64,000 nucleotides of DNA from Streptomyces sp. NBC_01294 (GCF_035917235.1 NZ_CP108423.1:3227001-3291000), one strand, 5' to 3'. Shown: positions 46,544 to 57,954, counted from the stretch's first letter. Numbers and translations: made by a program. The notes: generated by a model not told the origin, from the letters alone.

Positions 46544-46999
46544 TTAGACGAGCTCGGTGACAGTGCCGCCGGCAGCGGCAATCTTCTCCTTGGCGGAGGC
46601 GGAAACGGCGTCAACCGAAACCTGCAGCGCCACGGAGAGCTCGCCCTGGCCCAGGACCTTGACGAGGCTGTTCTTGCGAACCGCGCCCTTGGCGACCAGG
46701 TCGGCCACCGTGACTTCTCCACCCTCGGGGTAGAGAGCGCCGAGCTTGTCCAGGTTCACGACCTGGAACTCGGTGCGGAACGGGTTCTTGAAGCCCTTGA
46801 GCTTCGGCAGGCGCATGTGGAGGGGCATCTGCCCACCCTCGAAGCGCTGCGGGATCTGGTAGCGGGCCTTCTGGCCCTTCGTACCACGACCGGCCGTCTT
46901 ACCCTTCGACGCCTCACCACGACCGACACGGGTCTTCGCGGTCTTGGCACCGGGGGCGGGACGGAGGTTGTGGGCCTTCAGCGGGCTGTTCTCAGCCAT
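46544..46999 (-). CDS. rplO: 50S ribosomal protein L15
   Basis: A 151-residue L15. The Gly/Lys-rich start ([20 protein letters not shown]) and [19 protein letters not shown] are typical. It starts two bases after the rpmD stop. Confidence 0.97.
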   Translation of the reverse strand: MAENSPLKAHNLRPAPGAKTAKTRVGRGEASKGKTAGRGTKGQKARYQIPQRFEGGQMPLHMRLPKLKGFKNPFRTEFQVVNLDKLGALYPEGGEVTVADLVAKGAVRKNSLVKVLGQGELSVALQVSVDAVSASAKEKIAAAGGTVTELV

Positions 47000-47000
47000 G

Positions 47001-47183
47001 TTAGTCAACCTCCTCAACCGTCACGAGGTGGCGGACGGTCTGCACCATTCCGCGGAACTCGGGGCGGTCCTCCTTGACGACCACGTCGTTCAGGCGCTTG
47101 AGCCCGAGCGAACGCAGAGTGTCGCGGTGGTTCTGCTTGCTGCCGATGTACGACTTCGTCTGCGTGATCTTGAGACGGGCCAT
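47001..47183 (-). CDS. rpmD: 50S ribosomal protein L30
   Basis: A 60-residue L30, [20 protein letters not shown] to [10 protein letters not shown]. Its ATG overlaps the rpsE stop by one base (TAATG). Confidence 0.97.
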   Translation of the reverse strand: MARLKITQTKSYIGSKQNHRDTLRSLGLKRLNDVVVKEDRPEFRGMVQTVRHLVTVEEVD

Positions 47184-47788
47184 TACGCACCCGCTCCCGC
47201 AGCACGTGCACGAAGGAGAGCCGCGGGGGCGACGTCCTCGAGCGGCAGACCACGGCGAGCCGCGATCTCCTCGGGACGCTGCAGGCCCTTGAGGGCCGCC
47301 ACGGTCGCGTGCACGATGTTGATCGCGTTGGACGAGCCAAGCGACTTCGACAGGATGTCGTGAACGCCGGCGCACTCCAGAACGGCGCGCACCGGGCCAC
47401 CGGCGATAACGCCGGTACCGGGGGAAGCCGGCTTCAGGAGCACGACGCCCGCGGCACGCTCGCCCGTGATCGGGTGAGGAATCGTGCCCTGGATGCGCGG
47501 GACCTTGAAGAAGCTCTTCTTGGCTTCCTCGACGCCCTTGGCGATGGCCGCGGGAACTTCCTTGGCCTTGCCGTAACCGACACCTACAGTGCCGTCACCG
47601 TCGCCCACCACGACCAGCGCGGTGAAGCTGAAGCGGCGACCACCCTTGACAACCTTGGCGACGCGGTTGATCGCGACAACGCGCTCAACGTAAGCGGTCT
47701 TCTCGGCGGCAGGGCCACCGTCGCGACCCTTCCGGTCCCGCCGCTCGCCGCCACCGGCACCGCTTCCGCGGCGCTGGGGTCCAGCCAT
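47183..47788 (-). CDS. rpsE: 30S ribosomal protein S5
   Basis: A 201-residue S5. The double-stranded-RNA-binding N-domain ([20 protein letters not shown]) and [15 protein letters not shown] are intact. An Arg/Gly-rich N-terminal extension of about 30 residues ([17 protein letters not shown]) is longer than in E. coli. Confidence 0.97.
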   Translation of the reverse strand: MAGPQRRGSGAGGGERRDRKGRDGGPAAEKTAYVERVVAINRVAKVVKGGRRFSFTALVVVGDGDGTVGVGYGKAKEVPAAIAKGVEEAKKSFFKVPRIQGTIPHPITGERAAGVVLLKPASPGTGVIAGGPVRAVLECAGVHDILSKSLGSSNAINIVHATVAALKGLQRPEEIAARRGLPLEDVAPAALLRARAAGAGA

Positions 47789-47833
47789 TGGATTACCTCT
47801 CTCTGTTACGTCCGTGAGTCCCGGAACCGGGGC

Positions 47834-48217
47834 TTAGAACTTCAGCCCGGCTTCGCGGGCGGCGTCAGCCAGAGCGGCAATGCGCCCGGCGTATCGGTTG
47901 CCACCGCGGTCGAACACGACGGTCTCGACACCCGCAGCCTTGGCACGCTCAGCGACGAGTGCGCCGACGGCCTGGGCCTGGGCGCTCTTGTCGCCTTCGC
48001 CACCGCGGATCGAGGTGTCCAGGGTCGACGCGGACGCCAGGGTGTGACCCTGGAGGTCGTCGATGACCTGAGCAACGATGTTGCGGTTGGAACGCGTCAC
48101 GACGAGGCGCGGACGCTCCGCCGTACCCGAGACGTTCTTGCGGATGCGGATGTGGCGGCGGGCCTTGGCGGCACGCTTGTACGCGTCGCCCTTGGCGATC
48201 TTCACACCGTATGCCAT
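47834..48217 (-). CDS. rplR: 50S ribosomal protein L18
   Basis: A 127-residue 5S-rRNA-binding protein. [20 protein letters not shown] and [19 protein letters not shown] are typical. It starts two bases after rplF. Confidence 0.97.
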   Translation of the reverse strand: MAYGVKIAKGDAYKRAAKARRHIRIRKNVSGTAERPRLVVTRSNRNIVAQVIDDLQGHTLASASTLDTSIRGGEGDKSAQAQAVGALVAERAKAAGVETVVFDRGGNRYAGRIAALADAAREAGLKF

Positions 48218-48219
48218 GG

Positions 48220-48759
48220 CTACTTACCAGCCTTTCCGACCTTGCGGCGGATGACTTCGCCGGCGTACTTGACACCCTTGGCCTTGTACGGGTCGGGCTT
48301 CCGCAGCTTGCGGATGTTGGCGGCGACCTCGCCGACCTTCTGCTTGTCGATGCCCTCGACCGAGAACTTGGTCGGCGACTCGACCTTGAAGGAGATGCCC
48401 TCGGGCGCCTCCACCAGGATCGGGTGGCTGTAACCCAGCTGGAACTCCAGGTTGGAGCCCTTCGCCAGGACACGGTAACCGACACCGCTGATCTCGAGAG
48501 CCTTGACGTATCCCGTGGTCACACCGGTGATCATGTTCGCCACCAGCGTGCGGGACAGGCCGTGCAGGGCCTTGTTCTGACGCTCGTCGTTGGGGCGGGT
48601 GACGTTCAGAACGCCGTCCTCACCCTTCACGACCGCGATGGGAGCCTTGACGGTGTGCGAGAGGGAACCCTTGGGGCCCTTCACGGCGACCGTGCTGCCA
48701 TCGATGGTGACGTCCACACCGGCGGGAACCTGGATGGGGAGCTTGCCGATTCGCGACAT
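48220..48759 (-). CDS. rplF: 50S ribosomal protein L6
   Basis: A 179-residue L6 with both alpha/beta repeats, starting [20 protein letters not shown] and with the [16 protein letters not shown] signature near the end. It lies next to the GTPase-factor site of the ribosome. Confidence 0.97.
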   Translation of the reverse strand: MSRIGKLPIQVPAGVDVTIDGSTVAVKGPKGSLSHTVKAPIAVVKGEDGVLNVTRPNDERQNKALHGLSRTLVANMITGVTTGYVKALEISGVGYRVLAKGSNLEFQLGYSHPILVEAPEGISFKVESPTKFSVEGIDKQKVGEVAANIRKLRKPDPYKAKGVKYAGEVIRRKVGKAGK

Positions 48760-48779
48760 TGCTTTTCCTCCGTTCCCGA

Positions 48780-49178
48780 CTACCAGACGTAGGCGAGGAC
48801 TTCCCCACCTACGCCCTTCTTGCCTGCCTGCTGGCCGGTCAGGAGACCGTGGGACGTGGAGATGATCGCCACGCCCAGGCCGCCGAGGACCTTCGGCAGG
48901 TTGGTGGACTTCGCGTACACGCGCAGACCGGGCTTCGAGATCCGCTTGATGCCCGCGATGGAGCGCTCACGGTTCGGCCCGAACTTCAGCTCGAGGACGA
49001 GGTTCTTGCCGACCTCGGCGTCCTCGACCTTCCAGCCGGTGATGAAGCCCTCTTGCTTGAGGATCTCTGCGATGTGCGACTTGATCTTGCTGTGCGGCAT
49101 CACCACGGTGTCGTGGTACGCCGAGTTAGCGTTACGCAGACGCGTGAGCATGTCTGCGATCGGGTCAGTCATGGTCAT
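48780..49178 (-). CDS. rpsH: 30S ribosomal protein S8
   Basis: A 132-residue S8. [18 protein letters not shown] at the start and [20 protein letters not shown] at the end are typical. The ATG at 49178 (or 49172) is chosen because the frame upstream has no S8 homology. A 223-bp spacer separates it from rpsN. Confidence 0.97.
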   Translation of the reverse strand: MTMTDPIADMLTRLRNANSAYHDTVVMPHSKIKSHIAEILKQEGFITGWKVEDAEVGKNLVLELKFGPNRERSIAGIKRISKPGLRVYAKSTNLPKVLGGLGVAIISTSHGLLTGQQAGKKGVGGEVLAYVW

Positions 49179-49401
49179 GAAGTGGCCTTCGGCCTCTCTC
49201 GCCGGGGTTTCCTGTATGCGCCATCCCTCTCCCCACTCAGTGGCGGGACGGGTGCGGTGCGGGGACCTACGGCGTAGTAAGTCGTTATGGGCGGTGGACG
49301 CCCAACCACACAAGCCTAAGGCATGCGCGGCCGGGCACCCACCGTCCAGATGCTTACCGAGAGTGCCTGGTACCGCTCAAGTCCTTGCGGACGAGAGGGA
49401 A

Positions 49402-49587
49402 TTACCAGGAGCTCTTGGTCACGCCCGGCAGCTCGCCACGGTGAGCCATCTCACGAAGGCAGACGCGGCACAGGCCGAACTTGCGGTACACGGAGTGGGG
49501 GCGACCGCAGCGCTGGCAGCGGGTGTACGCACGCACACCGAACTTGGGCTTGCGGGCAGCCTTCGCGATGAGAGCCTTCTTCGCCAT
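49402..49587 (-). CDS. rpsN: 30S ribosomal protein S14, zinc-binding type
   Basis: A 61-residue S14. CQRC and CRVC form a complete four-Cys zinc ribbon. A longer zinc-free S14 paralogue is common elsewhere in Streptomyces genomes. It starts five bases after rplE. Confidence 0.97.
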   Translation of the reverse strand: MAKKALIAKAARKPKFGVRAYTRCQRCGRPHSVYRKFGLCRVCLREMAHRGELPGVTKSSW

Positions 49588-49592
49588 CTCGC

Positions 49593-50144
49593 TTACGCCT
49601 CCTTGAAGGGGAAGCCGAGGTGACGAAGGAGCGCGCGGCCCTCAGCGTCGTTGGTCGCCGTGGTGACCACGGTGATGTCCATACCCCGGGTACGGTCGAT
49701 CTTGTCCTGGTCGATCTCGTGGAACATGACCTGCTCCGTGAGACCGAAGGTGTAGTTGCCACGGCCGTCGAACTGCTTCGGCGACAGACCACGGAAGTCA
49801 CGGATACGCGGCAGCGCGAGCGACAGCGTACGGTCCAGGAACTCCCACATGCGGTCACCACGGAGGGTGACGTGGCAGCCGATCGGCTGACCCTCGCGCA
49901 GCTTGAACTGCGCGATGGACTTCCGGGCCTTCGTGACGGCCGGCTTCTGACCGGTGATCGTCGTCAGGTCCTTGATGGCGCCGTCGATCAGCTTGGAGTC
50001 GCGGGCGGCGTCGCCCACACCCATGTTGACCACGATCTTCACGAGACCGGGGATCTGCATGACGTTCTCGTAGGAGAACTCCTCACGCAGCTTGCCCGCG
50101 ATGTCCTCGCGGTACTTCGTCTTGAGACGCGGAGTGGTAGCCAT
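49593..50144 (-). CDS. rplE: 50S ribosomal protein L5
   Basis: A 183-residue L5. [20 protein letters not shown] and [20 protein letters not shown] are intact. It binds 5S rRNA. Its ATG overlaps the rplX stop by one base. Confidence 0.97.
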   Translation of the reverse strand: MATTPRLKTKYREDIAGKLREEFSYENVMQIPGLVKIVVNMGVGDAARDSKLIDGAIKDLTTITGQKPAVTKARKSIAQFKLREGQPIGCHVTLRGDRMWEFLDRTLSLALPRIRDFRGLSPKQFDGRGNYTFGLTEQVMFHEIDQDKIDRTRGMDITVVTTATNDAEGRALLRHLGFPFKEA

Positions 50145-50467
50145 CAGATGTCCTCACCCGTCCGCTTGGCAACGCGGATCTTGTTGCCCTCGTCATCGAA
50201 GCGGAAACCGACGCGGGTAACGACCTTCTGGCCGTCCTTCTCCACAACCAGCTGAACGTTGCTGACGTGGATCGGCGCCTCGGTGATCACGATGCCACCG
50301 GTCTGCGAGCCACCAGCGGTCTGGCCGGCCTTGGTGTGCTTCTTGACCCGGTTGACACCCTCGACGAGGACGCGGTTCTCAGCGGGGAAGGCGACGATGA
50401 CCTTGCCCTGCTTGCCCTTGTCCTTACCGGTGATGACCTGAACCAGGTCGCCCTTCTTGATCTTCAT
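50144..50467 (-). CDS. rplX: 50S ribosomal protein L24
   Basis: A 107-residue KOW-domain protein, [20 protein letters not shown], an assembly initiator of the 50S subunit. It starts two bases after rplN. Confidence 0.97.
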   Translation of the reverse strand: MKIKKGDLVQVITGKDKGKQGKVIVAFPAENRVLVEGVNRVKKHTKAGQTAGGSQTGGIVITEAPIHVSNVQLVVEKDGQKVVTRVGFRFDDEGNKIRVAKRTGEDI

Positions 50468-50469
50468 GC

Positions 50470-50838
50470 TTACAGCACCTCCGGCGCGAGCGAGATGATC
50501 TTCATGAACTTCTTCTCGCGCAGCTCACGGCCCACCGGGCCGAAGATACGGGTGCCGCGAGGGTCGCCGTCGTTCTTCAGAATGACGGCGGCGTTCTCGT
50601 CGAAGCGGATGTACGAGCCGTCCTGGCGGCGACGCTCCTTGACGGTGCGAACGATGACCGCCTTGACGACGTCACCCTTCTTCACGTTGCCACCGGGGAT
50701 CGCATCCTTGACGGTGGCGACGATGACGTCACCGATGCCCGCGTAGCGGCGACCGGAACCACCGAGAACACGGATGCAAAGGATCTCCTTTGCACCAGTG
50801 TTGTCGGCGATACGCAGTCGCGACTCCTGCTGGATCAC
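50470..50838 (-). CDS. rplN: 50S ribosomal protein L14
   Basis: A 122-residue L14, beginning [20 protein letters not shown] and with the [20 protein letters not shown] core. It is the first gene of the spc operon; the 105-bp gap from rpsQ is the S10/spc boundary and may hold a promoter. Confidence 0.97.
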   Translation of the reverse strand: MIQQESRLRIADNTGAKEILCIRVLGGSGRRYAGIGDVIVATVKDAIPGGNVKKGDVVKAVIVRTVKERRRQDGSYIRFDENAAVILKNDGDPRGTRIFGPVGRELREKKFMKIISLAPEVL

Positions 50839-50943
50839 GTGTATCTCCTGTTTGTCTGCCGGTTCCCGGCGGGGGCTTCACTCCGAGGAGCTGGGCCCCC
50901 ACCGAGCCTGGCGGAACGAATCTGAGGGAAACCCCTCAGATAA

Positions 50944-51225
50944 TTACTTGGCCTTCTCGAGGATCTCGACGATGCGCCAGCGCTTGCTCGCCGACAGCGG
51001 ACGCGTCTCCATGATGATGACGCGGTCGCCGACGCCGGCAGCGTTCTGCTCGTCGTGCGCCTTGAGCTTGTTCGTACGGCGGATGACCTTGCCGTACAGG
51101 GCGTGCTTCACGCGGTCCTCGACGGCGACGACGACGGTCTTGTCCATCTTGTCGCTGACGACCAGACCCTCACGGGTCTTGCGGAAACCGCGCTCGGTCT
51201 TCTCAGTCACGTTCTTCTCGCTCAT
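50944..51225 (-). CDS. rpsQ: 30S ribosomal protein S17
   Basis: A 93-residue OB-fold protein with [20 protein letters not shown] and [20 protein letters not shown]. The last gene of the S10 operon. Its ATG overlaps the rpmC stop by one base. Confidence 0.97.
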   Translation of the reverse strand: MSEKNVTEKTERGFRKTREGLVVSDKMDKTVVVAVEDRVKHALYGKVIRRTNKLKAHDEQNAAGVGDRVIIMETRPLSASKRWRIVEILEKAK

Positions 51226-51449
51226 CAGGCGCTCTCCACCGTCTCGATACCGAGCTCACGCTCGTGCATCAGGGTGTAGATGCGAGCGATGTCCTTACGG
51301 ACGGACTTGAGCCGGCCGTTGTTCTCCAGCTGACCCGTGGCCGCCTGGAAGCGGAGCTTGAACAGCTCCTCCTTGGCCTCGCGCAGCTTGCCAACGAGCT
51401 CCTCGTTGCCGAGCTCACGCAGCTCGGACGCCTTGGTTCCCGTCGCCAT
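51225..51449 (-). CDS. rpmC: 50S ribosomal protein L29
   Basis: A 74-residue helical-hairpin protein, [20 protein letters not shown]. It lies at the tunnel exit. Its ATG overlaps the rplP stop by one base (TGATG). Confidence 0.97.
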   Translation of the reverse strand: MATGTKASELRELGNEELVGKLREAKEELFKLRFQAATGQLENNGRLKSVRKDIARIYTLMHERELGIETVESA

Positions 51450-51868
51450 CACGACTCACCTGCCTCGCGCCGAACAATCCGGCACTTCATCGGAAGCTTG
51501 TGAGCAGCGCGGGTGAGCGCCTCACGAGCAATCTTCTCGTTCGGGTAGGACAGCTCGAACATGACCCGGCCCGGGTGCACGTTGGCGATCCACCACTCGG
51601 GAGAACCCTTACCGGAACCCATGCGGGTTTCGGCCGGCTTCTTCGTCAGCGGGCGGTCCGGGTAGATGTTGATCCAGACCTTGCCGCCACGCTTGATGTG
51701 GCGGGTCATCGCAATACGAGCCGCCTCGATCTGGCGGTTCGTCACGTACGCCGGGGTCAGCGCCTGGATGCCGTACTCGCCGAACGTGACCTCAGTACCG
51801 CCCTTGGCCATGCCACTGCGCTTCGGGTGGTGCTGCTTGCGGTGCTTGACCCTACGAGGGATCAGCAT
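51449..51868 (-). CDS. rplP: 50S ribosomal protein L16
   Basis: A 139-residue L16. [19 protein letters not shown] at the start and [20 protein letters not shown] are intact. It helps to position the A-site tRNA. It starts five bases after rpsC. Confidence 0.97.
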   Translation of the reverse strand: MLIPRRVKHRKQHHPKRSGMAKGGTEVTFGEYGIQALTPAYVTNRQIEAARIAMTRHIKRGGKVWINIYPDRPLTKKPAETRMGSGKGSPEWWIANVHPGRVMFELSYPNEKIAREALTRAAHKLPMKCRIVRREAGES

Positions 51869-51873
51869 GTCGG

Positions 51874-52716
51874 TCAGGCCTCCGTTCCGGTGCTCTCGGC
51901 CGGAGCGGCGGCGGGAGCGTCGGCCTTGGGGGCCTCGACACCAGCAGCCTGCTGCGGCTTGCGGCCACCACGGCCGCCGCGCTCGCCACCACGGCCACCA
52001 CGGCCGGCGGGACGGTCGCCAGCGCCCTGCGCGCCACGGGCCGGGCGGTTACCCGCACGGGCCGCAGCGTTCTCGGCGCGAACCTCGGCGATGTTCTTGA
52101 CGTCGCCCTTGTAGATCCAGACCTTCACACCGATACGGCCGAAGGTGGTCTTGGCCTCGAAGAAGCCGTAGTCCACGTTCGCGCGCAGCGTGTGCAGCGG
52201 CACACGACCCTCGCGGTAGAACTCGGAGCGGGACATCTCGGCGCCGCCGAGACGGCCGCCACACTGGATCTTGATGCCCTTGGCGCCGGCCTTCATCGTG
52301 CCCTGCATGCTCTTACGCATGGCGCGACGGAAGGAGACGCGGGAGGAGAGCTGCTCGGCAACGGCCTGGGCAACCAGCTGAGCGTCGACCTCGGGGTTCT
52401 TGACCTCGAGGATGTTCAGCTGGACCTGCTTGCCCGTGAGCTTCTCGAGGTCACCGCGGATGCGGTCGGCCTCGGCGCCACGGCGGCCGATGACGATGCC
52501 CGGACGAGCGGTGTGGATGTCCACACGCACGCGGTCACGGGTGCGCTCGATCTCAACCTTCGAGATGCCGGCGCGCTCCATGCCGGACGTCATCATCCTG
52601 CGGATGGCGACGTCTTCCTTGACGTAGTCCTTGTACAGCTTGTCGGCGTACCAACGCGACTTGAAGTCGGTGGTGATGCCGAGCCGGAACCCGTGCGGGT
52701 TTACCTTCTGGCCCAT
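51874..52716 (-). CDS. rpsC: 30S ribosomal protein S3
   Basis: A 280-residue S3. The KH domain ([20 protein letters not shown]) and the C-domain ([20 protein letters not shown]) are typical of the mRNA-entry protein. From about residue 215 an Arg/Gly and Ala-rich tail adds some 50-60 residues over E. coli S3. It overlaps rplV by one base. Confidence 0.97.
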   Translation of the reverse strand: MGQKVNPHGFRLGITTDFKSRWYADKLYKDYVKEDVAIRRMMTSGMERAGISKVEIERTRDRVRVDIHTARPGIVIGRRGAEADRIRGDLEKLTGKQVQLNILEVKNPEVDAQLVAQAVAEQLSSRVSFRRAMRKSMQGTMKAGAKGIKIQCGGRLGGAEMSRSEFYREGRVPLHTLRANVDYGFFEAKTTFGRIGVKVWIYKGDVKNIAEVRAENAAARAGNRPARGAQGAGDRPAGRGGRGGERGGRGGRKPQQAAGVEAPKADAPAAAPAESTGTEA

Positions 52717-53063
52717 TACCGGGAACCTTCCTTGCTGCTGACGACCACGGTGATGTGGCTGGTCCGCTTGCGGATCCGGTAGGCACGGCCCTGCGCACGC
52801 GGACGGAACCGCTTCAGGGTCGGGCCCTCGTCCACGAACGCCTCGCTGATGACCAGCGTGGAGGCGTCCGGGTGGTTGTAGTTGTGTGCGGCATTGGCAA
52901 TGGCGCTGTCAAGCACCTTGCCAACCGGCACGCTCGCGGCCTGCGGGGCGAAACGCAGGACCGCCTGAGCCTCCGTGGCATCCATGCCACGGATAAGGTC
53001 CACCACTCGGCGGGCCTTCATGGGCGTGACGCGGATGTACCGCGCCTGGGCCCTGGCTTCCAT
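52716..53063 (-). CDS. rplV: 50S ribosomal protein L22
   Basis: A 115-residue L22. [20 protein letters not shown] and the exit-tunnel hairpin region ([20 protein letters not shown]) are intact. The ATG at 53063 matches the usual L22 start ([12 protein letters not shown]). Confidence 0.97.
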   Translation of the reverse strand: MEARAQARYIRVTPMKARRVVDLIRGMDATEAQAVLRFAPQAASVPVGKVLDSAIANAAHNYNHPDASTLVISEAFVDEGPTLKRFRPRAQGRAYRIRKRTSHITVVVSSKEGSR

Positions 53064-53106
53064 GGTTGTCCCTTCGGTGTAAGTCATAGTCGTAACCACC
53101 CCGCCT

Positions 53107-53388
53107 TTAGCGGCGCTTCGACTTCCGGTCGTCCTTGACGTGGCCGCGGAAGGTGCGAGTCGGCGAGAACTCGCCGAGCTTGTGGCCGACCATCGACTCG
53201 GTGACGAACACCGGGACGTGGGTCTTGCCGTTGTGCACCGCGATGGTGTGACCCAGCATGCTGGGGATGATCATCGAGCGACGGGACCAGGTCTTGATGA
53301 CGTTCTTGGTGCCGGCTTCGTTCTGGACGTCCACCTTCTTTGCGAGGTGGTCGTCGACGAAGGGCCCCTTCTTGAGACTGCGCGGCAT
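53107..53388 (-). CDS. rpsS: 30S ribosomal protein S19
   Basis: A 93-residue S19, [19 protein letters not shown], with [20 protein letters not shown] core ([16 protein letters not shown]) and [20 protein letters not shown] at the end. It follows rplB by 12 bp. Confidence 0.97.
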   Translation of the reverse strand: MPRSLKKGPFVDDHLAKKVDVQNEAGTKNVIKTWSRRSMIIPSMLGHTIAVHNGKTHVPVFVTESMVGHKLGEFSPTRTFRGHVKDDRKSKRR

Positions 53389-53400
53389 CTAAACCCGCTC

Positions 53401-54237
53401 CTAGCGCTTCTTGTTCGTCTTGCGGCGGCGGACGATGTACTTGCTCGAAGCCTTCTTCGGCGAGCGAGTACGACCCTCCTTCTGACCCCACGGGGAGACC
53501 GGGTGGCGACCACCACTGGTCTTGCCCTCACCACCACCGTGCGGGTGGTCAACCGGGTTCATCGCGACACCGCGGACGGACGGGCGAACGCCCTTCCAGC
53601 GCATGCGGCCGGCCTTGCCCCAGTTGATGTTCGACTGCTCGGCGTTGCCGACCTCGCCGACCGTGGCGCGGCAGCGCGCGTCGACGAGACGGATCTCACC
53701 GGACGGCATACGAAGGTGGGCCATGGTGCCCTCCTTCGCCAGCAGCTGCACGGAGGCACCAGCGGAGCGCGCGAACTTGGCGCCGCCACCGGGACGGAGC
53801 TCGATCGCGTGGATCGTGGTACCGACCGGGATGTTGCGGAGCGCCAGGTTGTTACCGGGCTTGATGTCGGCCGTGGGGCCGTTCTCAATCCGGTCGCCCT
53901 GCTTCAGGTTCTTCGGCGCAATGATGTAGCGCTTCTCACCGTCGGCGTAGTGCAGGAGCGCGATGCGCGCAGTGCGGTTGGGGTCGTACTCGATGTGCGC
54001 GACCTTGGCCGGCACGCCGTCCTTGTCGTGACGACGGAAGTCGATCACACGGTAGGCGCGCTTGTGGCCGCCACCCTGGTGTCGAACCGTGATCCGACCG
54101 GTGTTGTTACGGCCGCCCTTGCTGTGCAGGGGGCGGACCAGCGACTTCTCCGGCGTGGACCGCGTGATCTCGACAAAGTCGGCGACGCTGGAGCCACGAC
54201 GGCCCGGGGTCGTCGGCTTGTACTTGCGGATACCCAT
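53401..54237 (-). CDS. rplB: 50S ribosomal protein L2
   Basis: A 278-residue L2. [20 protein letters not shown] and the [20 protein letters not shown] motif next to the peptidyl-transferase centre, including the essential His, are intact. Confidence 0.98.
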   Translation of the reverse strand: MGIRKYKPTTPGRRGSSVADFVEITRSTPEKSLVRPLHSKGGRNNTGRITVRHQGGGHKRAYRVIDFRRHDKDGVPAKVAHIEYDPNRTARIALLHYADGEKRYIIAPKNLKQGDRIENGPTADIKPGNNLALRNIPVGTTIHAIELRPGGGAKFARSAGASVQLLAKEGTMAHLRMPSGEIRLVDARCRATVGEVGNAEQSNINWGKAGRMRWKGVRPSVRGVAMNPVDHPHGGGEGKTSGGRHPVSPWGQKEGRTRSPKKASSKYIVRRRKTNKKR

Positions 54238-54276
54238 TTCTCAGTCCTCGTCCGATTCCGGACGACTAGACCTCCG

Positions 54277-54600
54277 TTAGGAGGCCTGGCCGCCGAAGAT
54301 GTCGATTCGGTCGCCCTCAGCGAGGGTCACGATGGCGCGCTTGGTGTCAGCGCGCTTGCCGAAACCGGTCTTGGTGCGCTTGCGCTTACCCTGACGGTTG
54401 ATCGTGTTGACCCCGGTGACCTTGACCCCGAAGACCGCTTCCACGGCCTGCTTGATCTGGGTCTTGTTGGAGCCGGGCGCGACGATGAACGTGTACTTGT
54501 TCTCGTCCAGCAGCGCGTAGCTCTTCTCCGAGACAACCGGCTTGATCAGCAGGTCGCGCGGGTCGGTGAAGGTCTTGCTGGTAACGGTCGCCTCAGACAT
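54277..54600 (-). CDS. rplW: 50S ribosomal protein L23
   Basis: A 107-residue L23 with [20 protein letters not shown] and [22 protein letters not shown] core ([17 protein letters not shown]). It forms the docking site for trigger factor and SRP. One-base overlap with rplD. Confidence 0.97.
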   Translation of the reverse strand: MSEATVTSKTFTDPRDLLIKPVVSEKSYALLDENKYTFIVAPGSNKTQIKQAVEAVFGVKVTGVNTINRQGKRKRTKTGFGKRADTKRAIVTLAEGDRIDIFGGQAS

Positions 54601-55250
54601 CAGGCGTCGCTCCCTTCGGTCTCATCGGCCTTGGGGCCAGACACGAAGGACTCGAAAGCGGCCTGAGTGAAGACCACGTCGTCAGAGACGATCACGTCGT
54701 ACGTGTTCAGCTGGCCCGGCTCCAGGATGTGAACCTGGGGCAGGTTGCGGGCGGACAGCCACGCGGCCTCGTCGGCGCGGTCGACGACCAGGAGCAGGTT
54801 CTTGCGCTCCGAGATCTTGCCGAACAGCGTCTTGGCGGCCTTCGTGGAGGCGGCACCCTCGACCACGCCGGTGATGACGTGGATGCGGGAGTGACGCGCA
54901 CGGTCCGAGAGGGCACCGCGGAGGGCGGCGGCCTTCATCTTCTTCGGGGTCCGCTGGGAGTAGTCACGCGGCTGCGGGCCGTGGACGACGCCACCGCCGA
55001 CGAACTGCGGAGCGCGGGTCGAACCCTGGCGCGCGCGGCCGGTGCCCTTCTGGCGGTACGGCTTGCGGCCACCACCACGGACTTCGCCACGACGCTTGGT
55101 CTTGTGCGTGCCCTGACGGGCAGCTGCCAGCTGGGCGACAACGACCTGGTGGATCAGCGGAACGCTGGTCTTCGCGTCGAAGATCTCCGCGGGGAGCTCG
55201 ACGGTACCGGCCTTGTCGCCTGCCGGCGAAAGGATGTCAATGGTGCTCAT
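54600..55250 (-). CDS. rplD: 50S ribosomal protein L4
   Basis: A 216-residue L4. The long tunnel loop ([37 protein letters not shown]) is intact. The ATG at 55250 matches the usual start. No autogenous leader of the E. coli type can be identified. It starts four bases after rplC. Confidence 0.97.
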   Translation of the reverse strand: MSTIDILSPAGDKAGTVELPAEIFDAKTSVPLIHQVVVAQLAAARQGTHKTKRRGEVRGGGRKPYRQKGTGRARQGSTRAPQFVGGGVVHGPQPRDYSQRTPKKMKAAALRGALSDRARHSRIHVITGVVEGAASTKAAKTLFGKISERKNLLLVVDRADEAAWLSARNLPQVHILEPGQLNTYDVIVSDDVVFTQAAFESFVSGPKADETEGSDA

Positions 55251-55254
55251 TACC

Positions 55255-55899
55255 TCAAGCCCCCTTGGCCGCGGTACGGACCAGGACGAGGCCGCCGTTC
55301 GGACCGGGGACCGCACCCTTGATGAGGAGCAGACCCTTCTCCGCGTCAACCGCGTGGATGGTCAGGTTCTGGGTGGTGACACGCTCGTTACCCATGCGAC
55401 CGGCCATGCGCATGCCCTTGAAGACACGCCCAGGGGTGGCACAGCCACCGATCGAACCGGGGGAGCGGTGCTTGCGCTGCACACCGTGACCGGCGCCGAG
55501 GCCCCGGAAGTTGTGCCGCTTCATGACACCGGCGAAGCCCTTGCCCTTGCTGTTGCCCGTGACGTCAACCTTGACGCCGGACTCGAACACCTCAGCAGTG
55601 ATCTCCTGGCCGAGCGTGTACTCGCTGGCGTCGGAGGTGCGGAGCTCCACCAGGTGGCGGCGGGGGGTCACGTCGGCCTTGGCGAAGTGGCCCTTGAGGG
55701 GCTTGTTCACCTTGCGCGGGTCGATCTCGCCGAAGGCGATCTGGACCGACTCGTAGCCGTCGATGTCGTTCGTACGGACCTGGGTAACGACGCAGGGTCC
55801 GGCCTTGACCACGGTCACCGGGACGACACGGTTGTTCTCGTCCCAGACCTGGGTCATGCCGAGCTTCTCGCCCAGGACGCCCTTGATCTGCTTTGCCAT
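55255..55899 (-). CDS. rplC: 50S ribosomal protein L3
   Basis: A 214-residue L3. [20 protein letters not shown] at the start, and [20 protein letters not shown] with the central extension that reaches the peptidyl-transferase centre, are intact. Confidence 0.97.
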   Translation of the reverse strand: MAKQIKGVLGEKLGMTQVWDENNRVVPVTVVKAGPCVVTQVRTNDIDGYESVQIAFGEIDPRKVNKPLKGHFAKADVTPRRHLVELRTSDASEYTLGQEITAEVFESGVKVDVTGNSKGKGFAGVMKRHNFRGLGAGHGVQRKHRSPGSIGGCATPGRVFKGMRMAGRMGNERVTTQNLTIHAVDAEKGLLLIKGAVPGPNGGLVLVRTAAKGA

Positions 55900-55913
55900 C
55901 TTCTCGACGCCTC

Positions 55914-56222
55914 TCAGAGCTTGATCTCGATGTCAACGCCGGCCGGAAGGTCCAGGCGCATCAGCGAGTCAACGGTCTTGGGAGTCGGGTCGAGGATGTC
56001 GATCAGGCGCTTGTGCGTGCGCATCTCGAAGTGCTCGCGCGAGTCCTTGTACTTGTGCGGCGACTTGATGACGCAGTACACGTTCTTCTCAGTGGGCAGC
56101 GGCACCGGGCCCGCGACCGACGCACCAGTGCGCGTCACCGTCTCGACGATCTTCTTCGCCGAGGAATCGATGACCTCGTGGTCGTAGGCCTTGAGCCGGA
56201 TGCGGATCTTCTGTCCCGCCAT
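55914..56222 (-). CDS. rpsJ: 30S ribosomal protein S10 (NusE)
   Basis: A 102-residue S10, [20 protein letters not shown], with [20 protein letters not shown]. It also serves as NusE in antitermination. It is the first gene of the cluster; no tuf or fusA gene lies upstream within the window. Confidence 0.98.
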   Translation of the reverse strand: MAGQKIRIRLKAYDHEVIDSSAKKIVETVTRTGASVAGPVPLPTEKNVYCVIKSPHKYKDSREHFEMRTHKRLIDILDPTPKTVDSLMRLDLPAGVDIEIKL

Positions 56223-56748
56223 GGCTACTCCGTAGTCCTGTCTGTATGTGGAAACGCTCTGGCTCTCGGTCGGCTGCGGGACGGATCCCGCGGCCTCTCC
56301 TCCGACCCACGCGGTCGGGCGTGTCGCACTCCCTCTACAGAAAATTCCCATACGGAAATTCCCTCATCCAAGGGGGTGCGGTCCCTGTGACCGCGTTTCG
56401 GGGGAGAAACACCCACCGAGCGCCTGGTGGGCACCGTGCTGACACTTCCCAGAAGATTCCCGTACGTCCGCCCCCATTGCTGCCCCGAAAGGCAGATTAA
56501 GGACGACGAGTACTGTGGGACTCGCTTCCGGTCCTCCCGGCGGGAGGCGCGCAGCATCGACACTCAGCCGAGCAACTTGAGTAGTCTGCCATACGAGGCA
56601 CGTACCTGGCCAATCGGGCGGAAGAGAATACCCCGCCACGCTCCGTGGTCAAACCGCACCGCACACTTTGCGGGACGGGGCCTCTCCCCCGGTCGATCAC
56701 CGGTCGATCACCGGTCGATCCCCTGCCGATCCCCTGCCGATCCCCCGG
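56223..56748 (-). promoter_or_regulatory. S10 operon leader and promoter region
   Basis: About 525 bases without a gene. The 5' leader of rpsJ must lie here, but no convincing -10/-35 pair was found. At the left edge of the next gene a cluster of short direct repeats occurs (56690-56750). Confidence 0.5.
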
Positions 56749-56750
56749 TC
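56690..56750. repeat. Short tandem repeats between rpsJ and the next gene
   Basis: CCGGTCGATCA occurs three times in an 11-bp period and is followed by CCCTGCCGATC twice in the same period. It borders the stop codon of the gene at 56749. Confidence 0.75.
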
Positions 56751-57855
56751 AGGAGCGGGTGACGGTCCCGCATCCTTCGCCCTCGATGCCCCTGCTGCGG
56801 TCGTACGGATCCACGGCGGCGCCGGTGGGCGCCGGCCCGGCCGGCGCGTCCGTCGGGAAGTCCGGGTGCAGGAAGCCGTCGGCCGCCTTGCACTCGACGT
56901 TCGACCACTCCGAGAGGTAGGCGTGCAGCTGGAGCCGGCCGCGGGTGGCCTGCCAGCGCGCCGGGTCGAGCACGCTCAGGGTGACCTGCCGGCGCACGAT
57001 GGTGCGCTGCACGCTCGTGCCCCCCTTCGTCATGGGGTGGACGAAGGTGTAGTCCGTGACCACGCGCAGCTCACCGGGCTCCCCCTGCTCCGCGCGCATG
57101 CTGCCGCGCACCTTGACGACGTCGCCGACCGGCTTGACCTTGGCCGGATCGAAGCGGGTGAAGAGCAGCGCGGGGGTGTCCTCCTCGGTGGGCTTCGTCA
57201 GGTACTGCTCCACCCGCTGCGGGATCTCCGGCTGCCGGGGGTCCAGGAGCGCCAGGGCGGCGGCGGGCCGCTCCCCGCGCAGGGTCGCCGGGTCCAGGTT
57301 GGCCGCGACGAGGAACTGCTTGGCCTTCTGCAGCGCGTCCGCGACCTGCTCCTTGGACATCCCGCCCATGGCGGTGGCCTCGGGAACCTCGATCCCGGCG
57401 GCGCCGTCGGCCCACTGGAGGGCCGGGGAGCCGCGGAAGGGTTCCTGCACGGTCGGCTGGTCGGGGGCCACCGGGGGCGGCGGCGCAGTCGGGCGTACGG
57501 ACTCCGCGGGCAGCGGACCGGCCTTGCGGGCCTCCTGCCGGGCCTCGTCCTTGCCGGTGATCCGGTCGATCACGAGCTCGGGCCGTACGGCGATCAGCGC
57601 GAGGCCGGCTATGGCGACGACGGCCAGGACCGCCTTGAGCCGGCCCGGGCGCCTGCGCTCCCGCGGTGCGGGCCCGGTGCGCCAGCCCGGCGGCTCCTGG
57701 CCCTGCGTGTCGCGCAGTCGCTCGGTCACCATCCGGGCCCGTGCGGACGGCTCCCGCGGCGCCGGGGCCGTCCCCGCGGCGGCCTCCTCCTGGAACCTGG
57801 CCCACTCCTCGTCGGAGGGACCCGTCCCGCCGCCGGCGTTGCTGTTGTTCCCCAT
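56749..57855 (-). CDS. Membrane-anchored protein of unknown function
   Basis: The 368-residue protein has a charged cytosolic N-terminus with helical stretch (DEEWARFQEEAAAG), one membrane segment at residues 74-91 and a large extracellular part starting after a Pro-rich linker. The outer domain contains KEQVADALQKAKQFLVAANL and a beta-rich part ending in CKAADGFLHPDFPTD and CGTV, with two Cys that could pair. I know of similar proteins next to rpsJ in Streptomyces but no function. ATG at 57855 is used. Confidence 0.78.
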   Translation of the reverse strand: MGNNSNAGGGTGPSDEEWARFQEEAAAGTAPAPREPSARARMVTERLRDTQGQEPPGWRTGPAPRERRRPGRLKAVLAVVAIAGLALIAVRPELVIDRITGKDEARQEARKAGPLPAESVRPTAPPPPVAPDQPTVQEPFRGSPALQWADGAAGIEVPEATAMGGMSKEQVADALQKAKQFLVAANLDPATLRGERPAAALALLDPRQPEIPQRVEQYLTKPTEEDTPALLFTRFDPAKVKPVGDVVKVRGSMRAEQGEPGELRVVTDYTFVHPMTKGGTSVQRTIVRRQVTLSVLDPARWQATRGRLQLHAYLSEWSNVECKAADGFLHPDFPTDAPAGPAPTGAAVDPYDRSRGIEGEGCGTVTRS

Positions 57856-57894
57856 GCCCCTGCCCCCTGCGAATCGTGCCGTTGAAACGTGCGA

Positions 57895-57928
57895 GAGGGG
57901 CCCCGCACCTTGTGGTGCGGAGCCCCTC
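57895..57928 (-). terminator. Terminator of the amidase gene
   Basis: GAGGGGCCCCGCACC, loop TTGT, GGTGCGGAGCCCCTC: a 15-bp stem with one mismatch, 27 bases beyond the amidase stop. Confidence 0.85.
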
Positions 57929-57954
57929 ACCTGCGGAAAGACGCGTTCACGCGA

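Noticed and set aside
56223..56748. A tuf or fusA gene upstream of rpsJ
   Set aside because: No frame in this stretch resembles an elongation factor; in Streptomyces those genes lie apart from rpsJ.
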